The translations under genes were made by a program, and so were the position numbers. The notes below the pieces were generated by a model, which did not search any database, had not been told where the DNA came from, and saw only the letters and a program-made list of their open reading frames with translations. Below, piece after piece: positions 22,126-33,500 of a DNA stretch of 64,000 nucleotides (positions are counted from its first letter, which is position 1; every line of letters begins with the position of its first letter). This DNA comes from Isoetes taiwanensis (lineage: Eukaryota; Streptophyta; Lycopodiopsida; Isoetales; Isoetaceae). Location of the stretch: positions 11,988,803 through 12,052,802 of the forward strand of contig JAJEKV010000044.1 of NCBI GenBank assembly GCA_021234155.1. The letters are read 5' to 3'.

Positions 22126-22424
22126 CAAATACTGAACTGTTGAATAGCTTTGGCTTATACAAATATATGGATGTTTAGCGGGCTTCCCTAAAGAGAAGTG
22201 CAACATTTCCCGAATAAAGTGATACCATTATATAAAAGGGGAGACCAACAGAATCCAAGAAATTACAGAACCATAATGGTCACCTAGCAACACGTCACTC
22301 CCAGACGTCTATTTAAATTTGCAAAAACGCATGGCATCAAAACATTAACTTAGATTGCGGCCCAAAAAAATTCCACGCTGACGAAAATAAATAAAAATTT
22401 AGATAGATAGTTGCAATAAAATGC
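22126..22424. other. Spacer between chromovirus and YR retrotransposon
   Basis: AT-rich DNA without a recognisable gene. The phrase AATAAAATGCCAATT at its right edge abuts the terminal repeat of the next element. Confidence 0.5.
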
Positions 22425-22470
22425 CAATTCTGATGAGTGACTCGTCTAGACGGGAAAATCGACAGTTATA
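22425..22470 (-). repeat. Terminal split direct repeat B2
   Basis: GAGTGACTCGTCTAGACGGG followed by AAAATCG matches B1 over about 30 bp. It should be the right terminus of the element. Confidence 0.6.
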
Positions 22471-23194
22471 GATAGGGATATCTTTCATCACAACAATATA
22501 TACAAAGTTTGGAATATCCAAGTGGGGTAGCTGACCATAGGAACCTTATTGGACTACCCCTGAAGAATAACAGGAACCAAGTCCAGGTCGCATGTGGAGA
22601 CAGTGTCGAATTTGGAAGGGCCAAAAGAAAGGTGCCATGCGAGGGCTTATCATCGGGATAAAAAACCCTGCCCTTTCGCCAACCTTATATAGAGAAAATG
22701 CAACGTGAAAAAGTCCTCGACTCAATGCACGAAGCGGATGCAATGGAGTGAGCTTGCTCTAAGTGATCAAAAAAGCTCAAAAAAGAACCCGTTAGGTGTG
22801 AGAAAAAAAAAAGCTGACTGGATGCATGAAAAAATGTTAACAAGATGTCCATTAGGTATAAGAAACCTATAAATGAGAAAGCAGATACCATGTACGTAAC
22901 TCCACCCCAAGAAAAAGGGAGGGGCTGGTCAGGCGCGCCATGCGAAACAAAAAAACTCCCATTGTGGAGGGGCTTTTCACGCGTGCCACGCAATACAAGA
23001 CCTGGGGTTGTTCATGCATGCCACGCAAAAAAACAAATCCTCCTCATCTAGAGGGGTTGGTCACGCGCACCATGCAATAGCAAAAACTGATAAAATACCA
23101 TTACTTAAAAGAAATATATACACTTGCATACAAACATGGGAACAAGAGATTTGGGGGAGGGGGGGCGCTTAGGAGGAAAAAATGGTTCACGACA
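22471..23194. other. Spacer between repeats A2 and B2, with degenerate short repeats
   Basis: No coding signature. At 22920-23085 there are four imperfect ~45-bp units around GGGGGTTGGTCACGCGC..CATGCAA, differing mainly at CG dinucleotides (CG/TG/CA), as expected for methylation decay. Confidence 0.5.
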
Positions 23195-23345
23195 CCGCCG
23201 CGGAGAAGACGCCGATAAGGATGAAGGTATCAAGATGGATCAAGATGGATCAAGATTATTGAACGGATCAATAATGGCGATCTAACGGTGTCGAATCACT
23301 GGCATTCTAGTGAGAGACTCGTCTAGACGAGGAAAACCGGTTGAT
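23195..23345 (-). repeat. Adjacent split direct repeats B1 and A2
   Basis: A2 (23195-23306) matches A1. B1 (23307-23345, with GTGAGAGACTCGTCTAGACG) matches B2 at 22432-22460. They abut at CTGGCAT/TCTAGTGAG, reproducing the junction that would form if both element ends were joined in a circle. B1 contains the perfect palindrome CTCGTCTAGACGAG. Confidence 0.65.
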
Positions 23346-24303
23346 CCAAAGAGAACTTCCCTTTCAAAGACCAAGATGGTGGAAGAGGGAGAGCTGTTGG
23401 TGCAAGTTGGGAGTGACATAACAAGCATGAGCCAAAGGAGAACGCCATTGTCCATGAGTATGTGCAATCTCATTGTCAAACGAGTCGCCATCAGAGAAGC
23501 ACCCCTCGACGACCTGCATGAGTCCAATAATGGGGGGTCTAAGCTGATTGTCGTCAAGCAGTGCTGCCACCATTGCCTTGCAGTGTAATAAGAGAGGGGA
23601 CGAAGGGAAGAAGGGGAAAGACGAAAAAGAGGGCCACCACAAGCTGGGTCAGATAAATGGAATGCGCCACAAAAGATGAAACGTTGTAAAAGGGCAACAT
23701 GACAAGTGAATGATGGAAGTCTAGCCGCAACGACTGAATAGCCTCTAGCAGACTGACCTCGTTTGGAGCGACGAATGAAGATGGACAAGTGTGAAAGTTC
23801 AAAAGTAATATCATGCCAATTTAGGGCCAATGCCTTAGAGATACACAAAAATGTGGTGAAAAATAGAGTGATGAACGTGGCTTTTGAAAGGTCTGTAAAA
23901 GAGGCAGATGGAGAGGCAAAACGTATGACAATGGACCGCACATGGTCAGGCAGCAAAGGTAGATGAGGGCAAGAAGGGAAGGCATGACGAATACCTGATT
24001 GATGAACCAAAAGTGGTAGCGGCGAGGAGACGGGGGAAGGTAGATTGAGGAGTTGGTGGAAAAAAGCAATGGCTGCGGATGCAGAAAGGAGCGAGGACGT
24101 GGAAGATTGGTTGTCGTGAAGGGATGCAAAAAAGGCAGTAATAGTAATAGAAGATGCAGGGAGATAAGGGCAGACATACAAGAGCACCAGGCGGCAAAGC
24201 GGCAAAAAATGGCAGAATACGCACGAAGTGTAGCGGGCCCGTGAGAGGAGAGCGGGAATGGCAAGGTAGAAAAATACAGGTGCAGTTTACTAAAGGGTAC
24301 AAG
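23282..24303 (-). pseudogene. Tyrosine recombinase of the YR retrotransposon
   Basis: The N-terminal core-binding part reads STLPFPLSSHGPATLRAYSA and IFCRFAAWC (24250-24160). The catalytic part (307-codon frame 24205-23282) reads LCISKALALNWHDITFELSH, which is the L-R-I-S-E-A-L-x-L-x-W-x-D-I block with Arg replaced by Cys. It then has FIRRSKRGQSARGY, GGPLFRLSPSSL and RSSRGASLMATRL (the H-x-x-R-R-G-x-A-S box, His lost). In another frame at about 23440-23390, WRSPLAHACYVTPNLHQQL carries the nucleophile tyrosine. The enzyme would integrate a circular cDNA by site-specific recombination. Catalytic residues are damaged and the frame is broken near the end. Confidence 0.75.
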
Positions 24304-24439
24304 CCAAAACATGGCTGAAAAAAACAAAAAGATATATAGTCAGGACATTGCTAGAAAAGACAACGAAGCGCAAAGACTGCAACATGTCAACGACAACCAG
24401 CAAAAGAAAAGGGAGCCCAAGATGTGCCCAGCCATAAAA

Positions 24440-25110
24440 GAGACCATCAGGGAGCAGAAGGCCAAAATAAAATAATACGGATGATGCGAGCATGGCAGGC
24501 AGCGGCATGGGCCAAAAATCGAGGAACTAAAGGTGGGGGAGGAAAACAATAATTATTAAATACATGCAAATCATAAGTGAATGCGTCTGGAGGAATGCGA
24601 TGAGGGTAGGCAAAATAAGTGTTAAATACAAGAAGTTTGGGATTGAGAGGGATGCAAAACGGTCGACATGATGCGGCCCCCAAGCGCGATCTATGTGCTG
24701 AAACACCAAGAGGCTAAAGCAAACTCATCCATTTGAGGCCACCCTAGAGACATAGTCAGCTCACTCATTTTTTGAGCGTGGAATCCAAAGTGGGTCAAGC
24801 GAGATTGAGCAGTGAAAACAAAATAAAAAAATCTCAAGAGAAGAAATTGCAAGTCCGGAGAAAAAGAATCGCCTTTGTGAAGGAGCAAAGAAACATTAAG
24901 GTTATCATCACGAACGGTAAGATGACGAGCAATCAAAGAAGAGGCAAAGATGTTTAAGAATATGGTAGAAAGCGAAGAGCTCATGCCAGATAGAAGAGCG
25001 AGCAAGTCAGAAGGGTAAAAAATGCCAGAAAAGTCAGCACGAGGTCGACATAGGATCTGCAACCATCCTCCCCAACCAAAAGCACTGGCATCGAACCCAA
25101 TAAGTGCAGA
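24440..25110 (-). pseudogene. RNase H and downstream domain of the YR retrotransposon
   Basis: The frame from about 25105 reads LIGFDASAFGWGGWLQI (RNase H first Asp and the GWGGWL motif). It then reads SSSLSTIFLNIFASSLI, VRDDNLNVSLLLHKGDSFSP (a TDNxN-like segment with Asp) and DLQFLLLRFF. Beyond that it has EFAL, FNTYFAYPHRIPPDAFTYDL with HVFNNY, FPPPPLVPRFLAHAAACHAR and IIRIILFWPSAP. The last block resembles the region after RNase H in DIRS-group elements that ends P.WPSAPWW. Confidence 0.75.
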
Positions 25111-25489
25111 AGGGTCGCGATTCTAAGCATTGGAGCGAGAGGCTAAGGATGTCACAACTGACTCCCAAAGCAGGGTTTCCAGACGGGCCAAAGGTCTAAG
25201 AGAAATTGGAGCATCCCAATTAAGAACTGATCGCAGAAAGATCTCAATGCAGAAACAAGAGAAAAAAAAAAAACAATCCGTAAAAATTGAAGCTGAGCCA
25301 GGCGGCATAATGTAAGCACTGAAGATGAAAAGACAGCAGAAGAAAGATGGAAAAATTTCTGCTACCCGCTAAAGAGTCCAAAAGAAGGCCCAAGAAGATG
25401 GTGCAATGGGATACACGCAAACGACATTTCGTCCAAGCTAAAAGAAAACCTGCAGACTGTAGATCCTAAATGACTGAGTACTGAAGGGG

Positions 25490-26110
25490 ACCGGGATCAT
25501 CCTATGTTTAAAAAAAAAAAGTCATCCATATAGGGTATACAACGAATGCATGAACTACGCCAATGACGGACAAGCGGTTTGCATGAGTTTAGCGAAGACG
25601 AATAGAGCAGAGGATAAGCCAAAAGGGAGCATGATGAAGACAAAAATTTGATTGTCAAGATGGAATCCCAAAAATGTGTAATGTGGTGGCCAAATGGGGA
25701 CACGATGATAGCCAAACTTCAGGTCGATTGTGCAGAGAAAATCATTGGGTTGCCGAATGGCAATGGCATTAGAGATGGATTCATAACGAAAAGAGGGCAC
25801 CTATAGCCAGGAATTCAAATATCTCAAATCCAAAATTAAATAAAATTTATCAACACCTTTAGGTACGACCCCGAGAGGAGAACAAAAAAAGGGGCGAGAG
25901 CCGACTAATTGCAGGGCCCAGTGCAAAGCAGGTCGATAATGGCAGAGCGGGCAAAATCAAAGTGACCCCGGAGGGATGATAAATTGGGTTGAAAAAAAGG
26001 TTCTGAAGGTGGGGAATTGGCCCAAGGAAGAGCATAACTATGTTGGATCCAAGAGAGGACAACCAGATTTGCTGAAATAGACTGCAAAAAAGGAAGGGCA
26101 TCAGAAAGGC
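25490..26110 (-). pseudogene. Reverse transcriptase of the YR retrotransposon
   Basis: Minus frames give VVLSWIQHSYALPWANSPPS and FFQPNLSSLRGHFDFARSAI with DLL, the DIRS-type lead-in. Then come PSFRYESISNAIAIRQPNDF, LCTIDLKFGYHRVPI (palm D in IDLK.GYHHVPI), LPFGLSSALFVFAKLMQ and, in a shifted frame, CIPYMDDFFF at about 25535-25520. Y-M-D-D is the catalytic pair. The word order PRFRYES...FLCTIDLKSGYHHVP is characteristic of DIRS, Ngaro and PAT RTs and differs from Ty3 RT at 20394. Confidence 0.85.
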
Positions 26111-26317
26111 GATTGCAGACTGAGGTTTTGCTGCAATGGCATCGGCCTCCATAGGATTAAATGGTAAATGGGGGAGAGGCTCAGCAAAAAGATGACAATC
26201 TGAAAAATCAACCCATAATCTCTATTATTATAAACAACATTACAAACTGAAGATAATGTAAAAAAAACTGATTATATAAAACACCTGACTATGTACAGCA
26301 AAAAACCAACAAATCAA

Positions 26318-27346
26318 TCAAGATGACCACGCTGGCACATGGTCCCGAGGTGGCGGAGGAGAGGGAGCGGGGAGTGCATGTGGCATGGAAAAAAAGGGGG
26401 TGATCGGAGCAATAGCGTTATGTGTAAGTGCGGCTCGAAAACAAGTATTGGCAAGGTGCTCAGGTTTGCCATAGATGAAGAAACGAATAGTGGTGGAGGA
26501 ACAAGATAAAGCAATGGGTAAGGAAGAAGTAGCAGAAAAACAGGATTGGCGTTGGAGACACCGGTCGCGTGCAAGTTTCTTGGCTTGGTGCAAGCATTTG
26601 GATTCTTCAATGTTTAAGCCTAGGGCTTGAGAACCATCAAAGTGGAGGGCCACCTCGTAACCATGCTGGTCGGCGATCGCCATAAATTTCATTTGCTGGT
26701 CAACCAAGTGCTTACCATCTTCAAGCATTTGAAAAACATCATCAGGAATAGGCCAATCGAAGATAAACGTGCCTGAATCCAGGAAAAACTATCTTCCATG
26801 CAGCAAACTCGTAATAATGGCGGGTAGAGTCGCGCTCAAACGTCGGAGTATGCCGTGGAGTTCTCTCGGAAGGAGATCGAGTTGGGCGTGCAACGGTATC
26901 TGCTGAGTTAAGGTGGATTGAAGGTTGTTCAAAGTTGTACGTTGAGATTGCATCTCGTGAAGCAACTGGGTTAAAGGATCCGAGGAAGGAGCCAAAAACG
27001 GGGCATGAAACACTGGAGTAGATGCAAGACAAGCAGAAGGAAAAGCGGACGAAGGAAAGACGTGTGGAGGGACGGAAGATTGGGAAGGAACGGGCATGGT
27101 AGGGTAAAAAGTTGGGGAGGAACGAGATGGAACAGATAAGGTAGGATAAAAAGGGAGAGAAGCACATGGCCAAAATGAACGAGGAAACCTATGGTAATGA
27201 AGCCGAGGACAGAACTGGGAGGAGGAGGTCGGCTCTCTCAGATCGAATCTAAAAAGAAGCCTCACAAGATCCGGCAGGCTCCAAAAGATGGCGATGAGGC
27301 GAGTGGGAGAGACAGAAAAAGAAGGGGTGGGAGAAGACTCCGGCAA
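26318..27346 (-). pseudogene. Gag-like protein of the YR retrotransposon
   Basis: Two open frames, 27346-26789 and 26728-26318, are joined by a frameshift. The first is Pro/Ser-rich and then helical (LTQLLHEMQSQRTTLNNLQS). The second has QQMKFMAIADQHGYEVALHF and NIEESKCLHQAKKLARDRCL, like the Lys-rich middle of DIRS-type gag. It then has FFIYGKPEHLANTC, a zinc knuckle in which the first two Cys have become Phe and Tyr. A role in RNA packaging is expected from the family. The start codon choice is uncertain. Confidence 0.6.
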
Positions 27347-27494
27347 TCTGAGGAGGAAGTAGGATTAACCATCCGCCAGAGAAGAGTCACTATGGCGGAA
27401 AGAAAGACCAGAGGCCCAAGATGGCGAGCATGGTGAAGCCAAGAAAAACTAGAGTGAAGTTGATGAAGGAAACGCGGGCACGCGATTAATCGCA

Positions 27495-27606
27495 CTTCCT
27501 CGTGGAGAAGACACCGATAAGAATGAAGGGATCAAGATGCATATAAATAGTCTCGTCTCTCCCCAGAATGGTGATCCGACGATGTTGAATTGCTGGCATG
27601 AGTAAT
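27495..27606 (-). repeat. Terminal split direct repeat A1
   Basis: Shares GGAGAAGAC.CCGATAAG, GATGAAGG.ATCAAGATG and TTGAAT..CTGGCAT with A2 at 23195-23306. Its outer end (GCTGGCAT) should be the left terminus of the element. Confidence 0.65.
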
Positions 27607-28810
27607 TTCAAATTTAGAGCACTTTTCAATAAAATGTCAAAATATGGGTTCAATAGCAAATAAATTATAAAAATCGCAAATGTAATACAAACCAAAATGG
27701 CAAAAGTGAGGCGTCCACAGCATGCATTCAGATCCAAGACAGTTTCTTCTGAGTTGACGAGCAACATTCCAGTTGTTGATAGCAGATTGTAGAACTAGTG
27801 GAGCATTAGTCGCATTAAACTATAAAAGGCGTAGATTTCAATGGAAAAGAGATAAAGGATGAGTGGCTATTCTGGAATTCTTTTCTTCTTATACTCTCAA
27901 TCATGATTAATGGAATTCTACGATTCGCTAAATGATCATTGTGTGTGCAATTGCTTGTGTCATTCGTTTCTTATTGTTCATCAATTCTTTTATCACAATA
28001 AAATGCCAATTTGCTTTTACGTTGGATTCCTTTGAGTAGATTTGTGATATTTTATCTTTGACCTAAAAGCCCCATTTCTATTCTGCACTAAGCTTGAGTA
28101 ATCAAAGGAGAAGGTTGGTGGCTGGCTTTGGGTGCTTACGAATGGCTGGATAATTTTGAGGTAAGTTCCAACTTTGCTATCTTTGGGTAATCTAGTTGTT
28201 GCCTATGACAATGAGTGTGAGCGGCTCTTAAGAGGTGGTCAGTTCTTGTATTTGCTTGGTTTGGTAGAATGAAGATGGTGCTGAGAAAACGTAGCCATCA
28301 TGTGCTTCTAAGGGTACAACCAAGTATGACCAAAGATTTGTGTTACCTTTATCTCATGTCACCATTTATTGTGACAATCAGACTGAGCAAGGATTTTAGA
28401 TATCATCTAAGACAACGGACTTTGTGTTAGTTCACATATGGATCCAGCTAGGCACATGTTCATTAACTCATTGTTTTCCTCGCAACCAAGTTGCAGAGAT
28501 GCTTCATAAAACTGCTTGAAGGTGTTCCAGCTCTATGGCATAATGAAAGCAATTATTATTGACAGAAATTTTCCAGCAAATTATCCAGCAGAATGGCAAT
28601 GATCAGTCAGCATCCTGGAGACTTAAAAAAGGATAAAACAATGTAACCGAGATGTAGGGATAGAGAAAAAATTATTTTTTGTTCCAACCCTGTACTGTGA
28701 GAAGGACTAAAGGGCTTTCTGGACAAACTAGGCTAGTTGTGACAACAACCTAGTCTCATAGACGCAAACAATCTTTTGCATTCCCCTTGCTACTCACCCC
28801 ATTGTCAACT
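27607..28810. other. Intergenic DNA
   Basis: AT-rich, with no frame or splice pattern that I can support. It separates the YR retrotransposon from the 3' end of the histidine phosphatase gene. Confidence 0.5.
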
Positions 28811-30514
28811 TTATGCCAAACGTCTAAGCTCACCAGTAAGCAAAGAAAAGTCACGATGTTTGGATAATACTGATGGGTTAATTACTGATTCAAAATGCCA
28901 CGTCTGAATGCCTTCAGGTAAGCTTCGATGTGCTGCACATACAGCTCGCACAATTGTTTGCAAAATCTGCAACGTATCTCCATGGGCCACTATCAGAACA
29001 CCATACCTATAAGAAAGAGACTGCATGTTAGCTGGAGAAATTAGATAGAACATTTTTGTAAATTTACCAACCCTTGCAACTCAGTTTCTATTTTCAACAG
29101 GACTTTCAAAGCACGCTCAGCAACATCTGCAACACTCTCTCCCCCATCAGGCCCAACCATTGGATTGTTGGCATCAAGTTCCCAGATTTCTGAGTACTGT
29201 CTCCCATTCAAAACCAGCTATTGTATTAGGCAGAGAATTAACAGAAAATAGATGTAGTGGTGGCCCTTTGTACTTACATGGATATGAGACTCCAGCTCAA
29301 GTTGAGGACCAAAGTAACGTTCCCTTAATTCTTCCATCACCTGCCAAAAGGAATCAGTTGCAACAGACAATGCCAACAATTATAACCGATCGAATTCAGA
29401 TGCACTTATGCCTAGCAAGTCCTGCCTTGAGCCCTTTCTAATTGTTGAAAAATTATAAAACGACTAATTTTCCAGATGTCACTGTAACTCTGACTATTGA
29501 TCCACTTACCTCATGATTAATTAGTAAATTCGTGAGCTGCTAACAGTTGCACCCTATGTTAGTTTTGTTGGATGATGCCTAACAAGTCCACCTCCAAAAT
29601 GAGCCCTCTGCACTCTTATCTTTGTGATGAATATCTTACTGTATGCCCTAAAGTAATTGTATGGGGCTAGAAATCAAGAATCATGGAAGGTTAGTTGGAA
29701 AGATCAAGCACCGCACTATGCTTGCAAAATTGAGCAGTTCTGTTTTTTAGCTTGATGGCCAGTCAAAGGTAATGACTACATTGATGTGAAAATTTCAGGA
29801 TTTTTTATATAACTTAAGGAGATAATAGTCTCAACTTTCCCATGCAAAGTGATGGCACTATTTCAAGTCATATGTAAAGGTAACCAGTTGTGGAAGATTC
29901 TATTCACTAAAATATCATGAAACTCGTGTATTATGGAAGACACTGAAGGAAAAATCAGACACAGAGGTGCTAAAGCTCGTCCTTACCTGTATCTGTGGTT
30001 TTTCTTGCATTATGTCCAGAGATTTTGCAACTGCTTCGGAAGTCTGCAGTGTCCTGCTAAATGGTGAAGAAACGATTCGAACTCTGTTAATGCCGTACTT
30101 TTCCAGTTCCTGGTAGCAACCCATAGACCATTGTCATCTATCAGAAGCTAGAAGTTACTTTTTAGAATCAGACTTGGAAAAATATTTACCATGAGGAACA
30201 TCTGCCCAGCAGCTTCAGCCTGCTGGATACCTTCGTTCGCCAGGCCATGTTCCGCCAAAACTCCGTTGTTCTAGAAGTTGGCAGATAAATGTGAGGCATA
30301 AAACCAAGAATTAGAGACAAAATGTCTAGTTATCAATCTAGGAGGAGGTGGACAGCCATGGAATAGGTTAGATTCCTGTTCCATTGCTGCAGAAATAATG
30401 TAAGAAAGGGGTAAGGAAAAGATAGTATACTATATGGGAGACAATAAGGCCTCGTTCGTTAGGGATGCTGCGACCATGCCGGAGTACCCAGTACTTGTTC
30501 CTCAATGCCACCAT
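28811..30514 (-). CDS. Histidine phosphatase (phosphoglycerate-mutase-like), six exons
   Basis: Joining 30514-30431, 30270-30190, 30109-29987, 29340-29278, 29196-29072 and 29006-28811 gives one 223-residue frame. All introns are GT-AG and exon phases match. The protein starts MVALRNKYWVLRHGRSIPNE, with the catalytic R-H-G (His13). It has SSPFSRTLQTSE (Arg74), ERYFGPQLELESHIHYSEIW, GPDGGES (acid near residue 137), then LIVAHGDTLQILQTI (second His, residue 167), and ends LLTGELRRLA. This is the full branch-1 histidine phosphatase layout, and the length fits the small plant proteins of this family, about 230 residues. Such enzymes pass phosphate through the first His; the substrate of this one is not predictable. 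No stops or frameshifts, so it is probably functional. The exon 5 donor is a weaker GTTGGT. Confidence 0.88.
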
Positions 30515-33500
30515 TCTTCGTGGCAGAGGAATTGAATGTTTAGGTTACGTTAATTTATTATTAGGACTAAGACTATTATAGATTGCTTCTGATAATCAGA
30601 TTATTGTTCATTTCTTATGGCTTTTTTTCTATCTTTTATTTCTGACCATTAATCTCCAGAATATTCTGTGTTTTATACTAGATCAAAGGCCATTAAATTT
30701 TTTATCAAGAATTTGCCTGCCACTTCTAATGGTCCAAACCGAACGTATGGTTGGAAGCACAAAAAAAGCGAAAAACCTCCGAAGTGCGTGGGCATGAAAC
30801 CTCGACCGTGGGCCACATGAATCTACCCCTGATGGCCCCGCTTGTGTTTGATGATTTGCCATGCAGCCCCATAGGCAAGTAAGGCACAAATGGGTTTTGG
30901 CGATTTTTGATTAAAATGAGGAGCCCCAACCAGGCTTGGGAACAAAAACAGAGCATGGATTCTTAAGTCGTCACAGCGGCAAATGGCAAAGCAAGAAGGG
31001 GCGCAAAGAAGAAGTCGAAAGGCATCGATGGTAGCAGATCATAACGCCCATCGCCAGAAGCTCTGCTCCGACTATCTGCTTTCATGCCCACCTTTTCCGA
31101 GAACACAAACGGCCTGGAAACGCACCCAAACTCCCCGCAAAAAAGAAATAATGGGAAAGAACAGGACTTGCTTCTCCTCAGGCCTACCTCACAAGGCCCG
31201 CCCCTGCTCTGCCGAAATTAGAAACCATCATGCTATCTTATCCATGGCCTAATAAATCTGGTCCTTTCCTTCACAACCATCTCCTTCTAAATTCGCACCA
31301 TGCTTAACACAAATCGAAATGAACGTACCAATCGGAATCTTCGACCACTAGCTTCTTTGTGAAGGAATGAAAAATAATGAAACGAAGGACATTGCTTCTT
31401 TTTTTTCGCCAAGAAGCTCAAACCACGTTCAAAAATACCACTCGACATACTATTTTATATATACACCCCCCGAATCTAGGCAAAACCATGCATGAAATAC
31501 GGTCCCCAAATACCAAATGAAATAATTGGAAGCTTACGATTATTGTTTAATCCTGTAATTAATTACCTAATCAATTCAAGCTAGGAAGAAATGCAATTTT
31601 TACCTTCATGCCACATTTAATGCGGACTAAGAATATTAGGTTACGTTAATTTGTTATTAGGACGAAAACAACGTTAACGTGGTATTTCGGTGTTTTTCAT
31701 CTTGTTTTTAAAAAGTGAAAATTGCTGTTGATGCATTGTTGAAATATCGTGCCGTAGTTTTTTTTTATCAAGAATTCTGTGCCTACGAAAATTTTAAGCG
31801 ACGCAGCGTCCTCGCTCACACAATCGATTGCCGTGGCTTTCGTCCCAAAATTTTTGTAGGCGTGAATTACTGTTATTTAACCAAAATTTTAGTACCAAAA
31901 ATTTCGATTTGTATTCACATCAAACCATCGAGTAATAATGTAACAAGCATCGCCTCCCCACGAGGCTATATACATGAACACCACGTGATACGATAACAAG
32001 TTGACAACATAAGATAACTATACACACGCATGCTCCGCCAAACTATCAAACGGCCGCACAAGCTTCCACGTGTTAGTAACATGCATAAGAGTTATCCAAG
32101 ATGTCAATAATGAAGCAATGACCCACCTGACCGCAAGAACACACATATGGAATCCACCACACGCACCATAGCATCCGCCAAGCAGACACACCCCACCATA
32201 TCTAGACAAGACGCCGCCTAGAACCCCGCTACTGGTGGATCCACAATAAGAGAGAAACTGCAAGTAGCATTAGAACCTAGGCCGCCGACTATTTGGCCAC
32301 ATCCATCACCGCCCCATACCAAATGATGGGTTTCACCTCACCAACGCTCCCACGATTCTTAGTTAGACAAGCAACGCCATCTACTCATACCGCATATAAA
32401 ACTCTCTCGGGTAGCACTTATCGCGGCTCGCCCCCAAGACCACTAAGATATCGCAACCTTAAAGGAGCATCGCCCACAATGGATGCTCTCTGCTTTCATC
32501 GATCGTCGGCGGGCATATGATATTGTCCCATACCAATACCATTAGCCTGCCTCACCAAAGACTACACCAGAGGCATCTAAGAGAATAAGCAAAAGCTCAT
32601 CCCCATAAAAAGAGTAAGCGAGGGCTACCATTCCATATTGGATGGCACGGAAGGGATTATGGGCGTGAAATTGGCTTGCTATCAAAAGTCGGCCAAATGA
32701 CCTTGCCACAATCAAATGACACCATTGAATAGAAGAAAGGCAACTGTGTTAAGTAAACAAGGTTTATGAGTGACAACCGGAAGCTCACCCAGCTACATGG
32801 CATTCTCGATCGTAGAGCCGGTGTACCAGCTTATCACTTGGGTTCAGGTATTTTCGGGTGGCCACAGTCACCCCAGTTAATTTAATGTTTCCCACTAAGG
32901 GCAGGAGCCCACCTGAACGCCAAGTCCAATTGTTGAATCGATGTCCAGAAGTCTACACCGACCTCCCAGCAATTCAGCCGGTTGCCCACCTTTGCAAATC
33001 CGATCACTCCCTCCTTTTGCTCTTTCTTCAATCCGCCCAGTTCCCTTCTGCCGCCTCCTTATGCCTTTCGGCCTCCCCTCCTGTTTTCCCTGTAACCTCC
33101 TGCTATCAGCACAGGAGGCCTGTCAAATCGTGGCCCATCCACGTGGCACTGCCTGCAGGTGGCAGGTGATCCTGCCGGAGGCCAATCCGGTCCCCTGTCC
33201 GACTTCCCATCCGGCCGTTACAGGCCGTGGTCAGCCACGTTTCAGCCAGCCCCGATTTAGGGGTGTTTACTTTTTATTTTTAAACCATTAATAACCCTTT
33301 TAAACAACCCTTTAAAACATTGTAGCATTATGGCCACACCATGTTATGACCTTAAGGGTTATTTAACTGTTAAAGGGCCCAATGGCATTTTAGCCATTCC
33401 AACGCCCAGTAACACCAGGCCTGTGCAACAAGCAATGTTGTAACACGCTATTATTCGCACGGATCCCATTACGCCCTAGCCTAAGATCCAAGGCGCCATT

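Larger units (their letters stand above)
22425..27606 (-). mobile_element. Tyrosine-recombinase retrotransposon with split direct repeats (PAT/Ngaro-like)
   Basis: Read on the minus strand the order is: repeat A1 (27606-27495), gag, RT, RNase H, tyrosine recombinase, repeat B1 (23345-23307), repeat A2 (23306-23195), a 0.7-kb spacer, and repeat B2 (22470-22425). RT plus a YR instead of an integrase defines the DIRS order. Split direct repeats, with B1-A2 resembling the joined ends of a circle, are the known arrangement of PAT and Ngaro elements rather than the inverted repeats of DIRS1. The minus coding frames are interrupted, so it is inactive as read. Family assignment is from motifs and repeat layout. 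Confidence 0.75.

Noticed and set aside
23310-24320. Plus-strand Lys/Arg-rich open frames
   Set aside because: They are the antisense shadow of the minus-strand tyrosine recombinase.
22425-27606. Interpretation as an LTR retrotransposon
   Set aside because: Repeats are not a single terminal pair, no DDE integrase is present, and RT motifs are DIRS-like.
32840-33300. GC-rich segment as a gene or LTR
   Set aside because: Two overlapping plus frames have no family signature, and no paired copy or TG...CA ends with flanking duplication were found.
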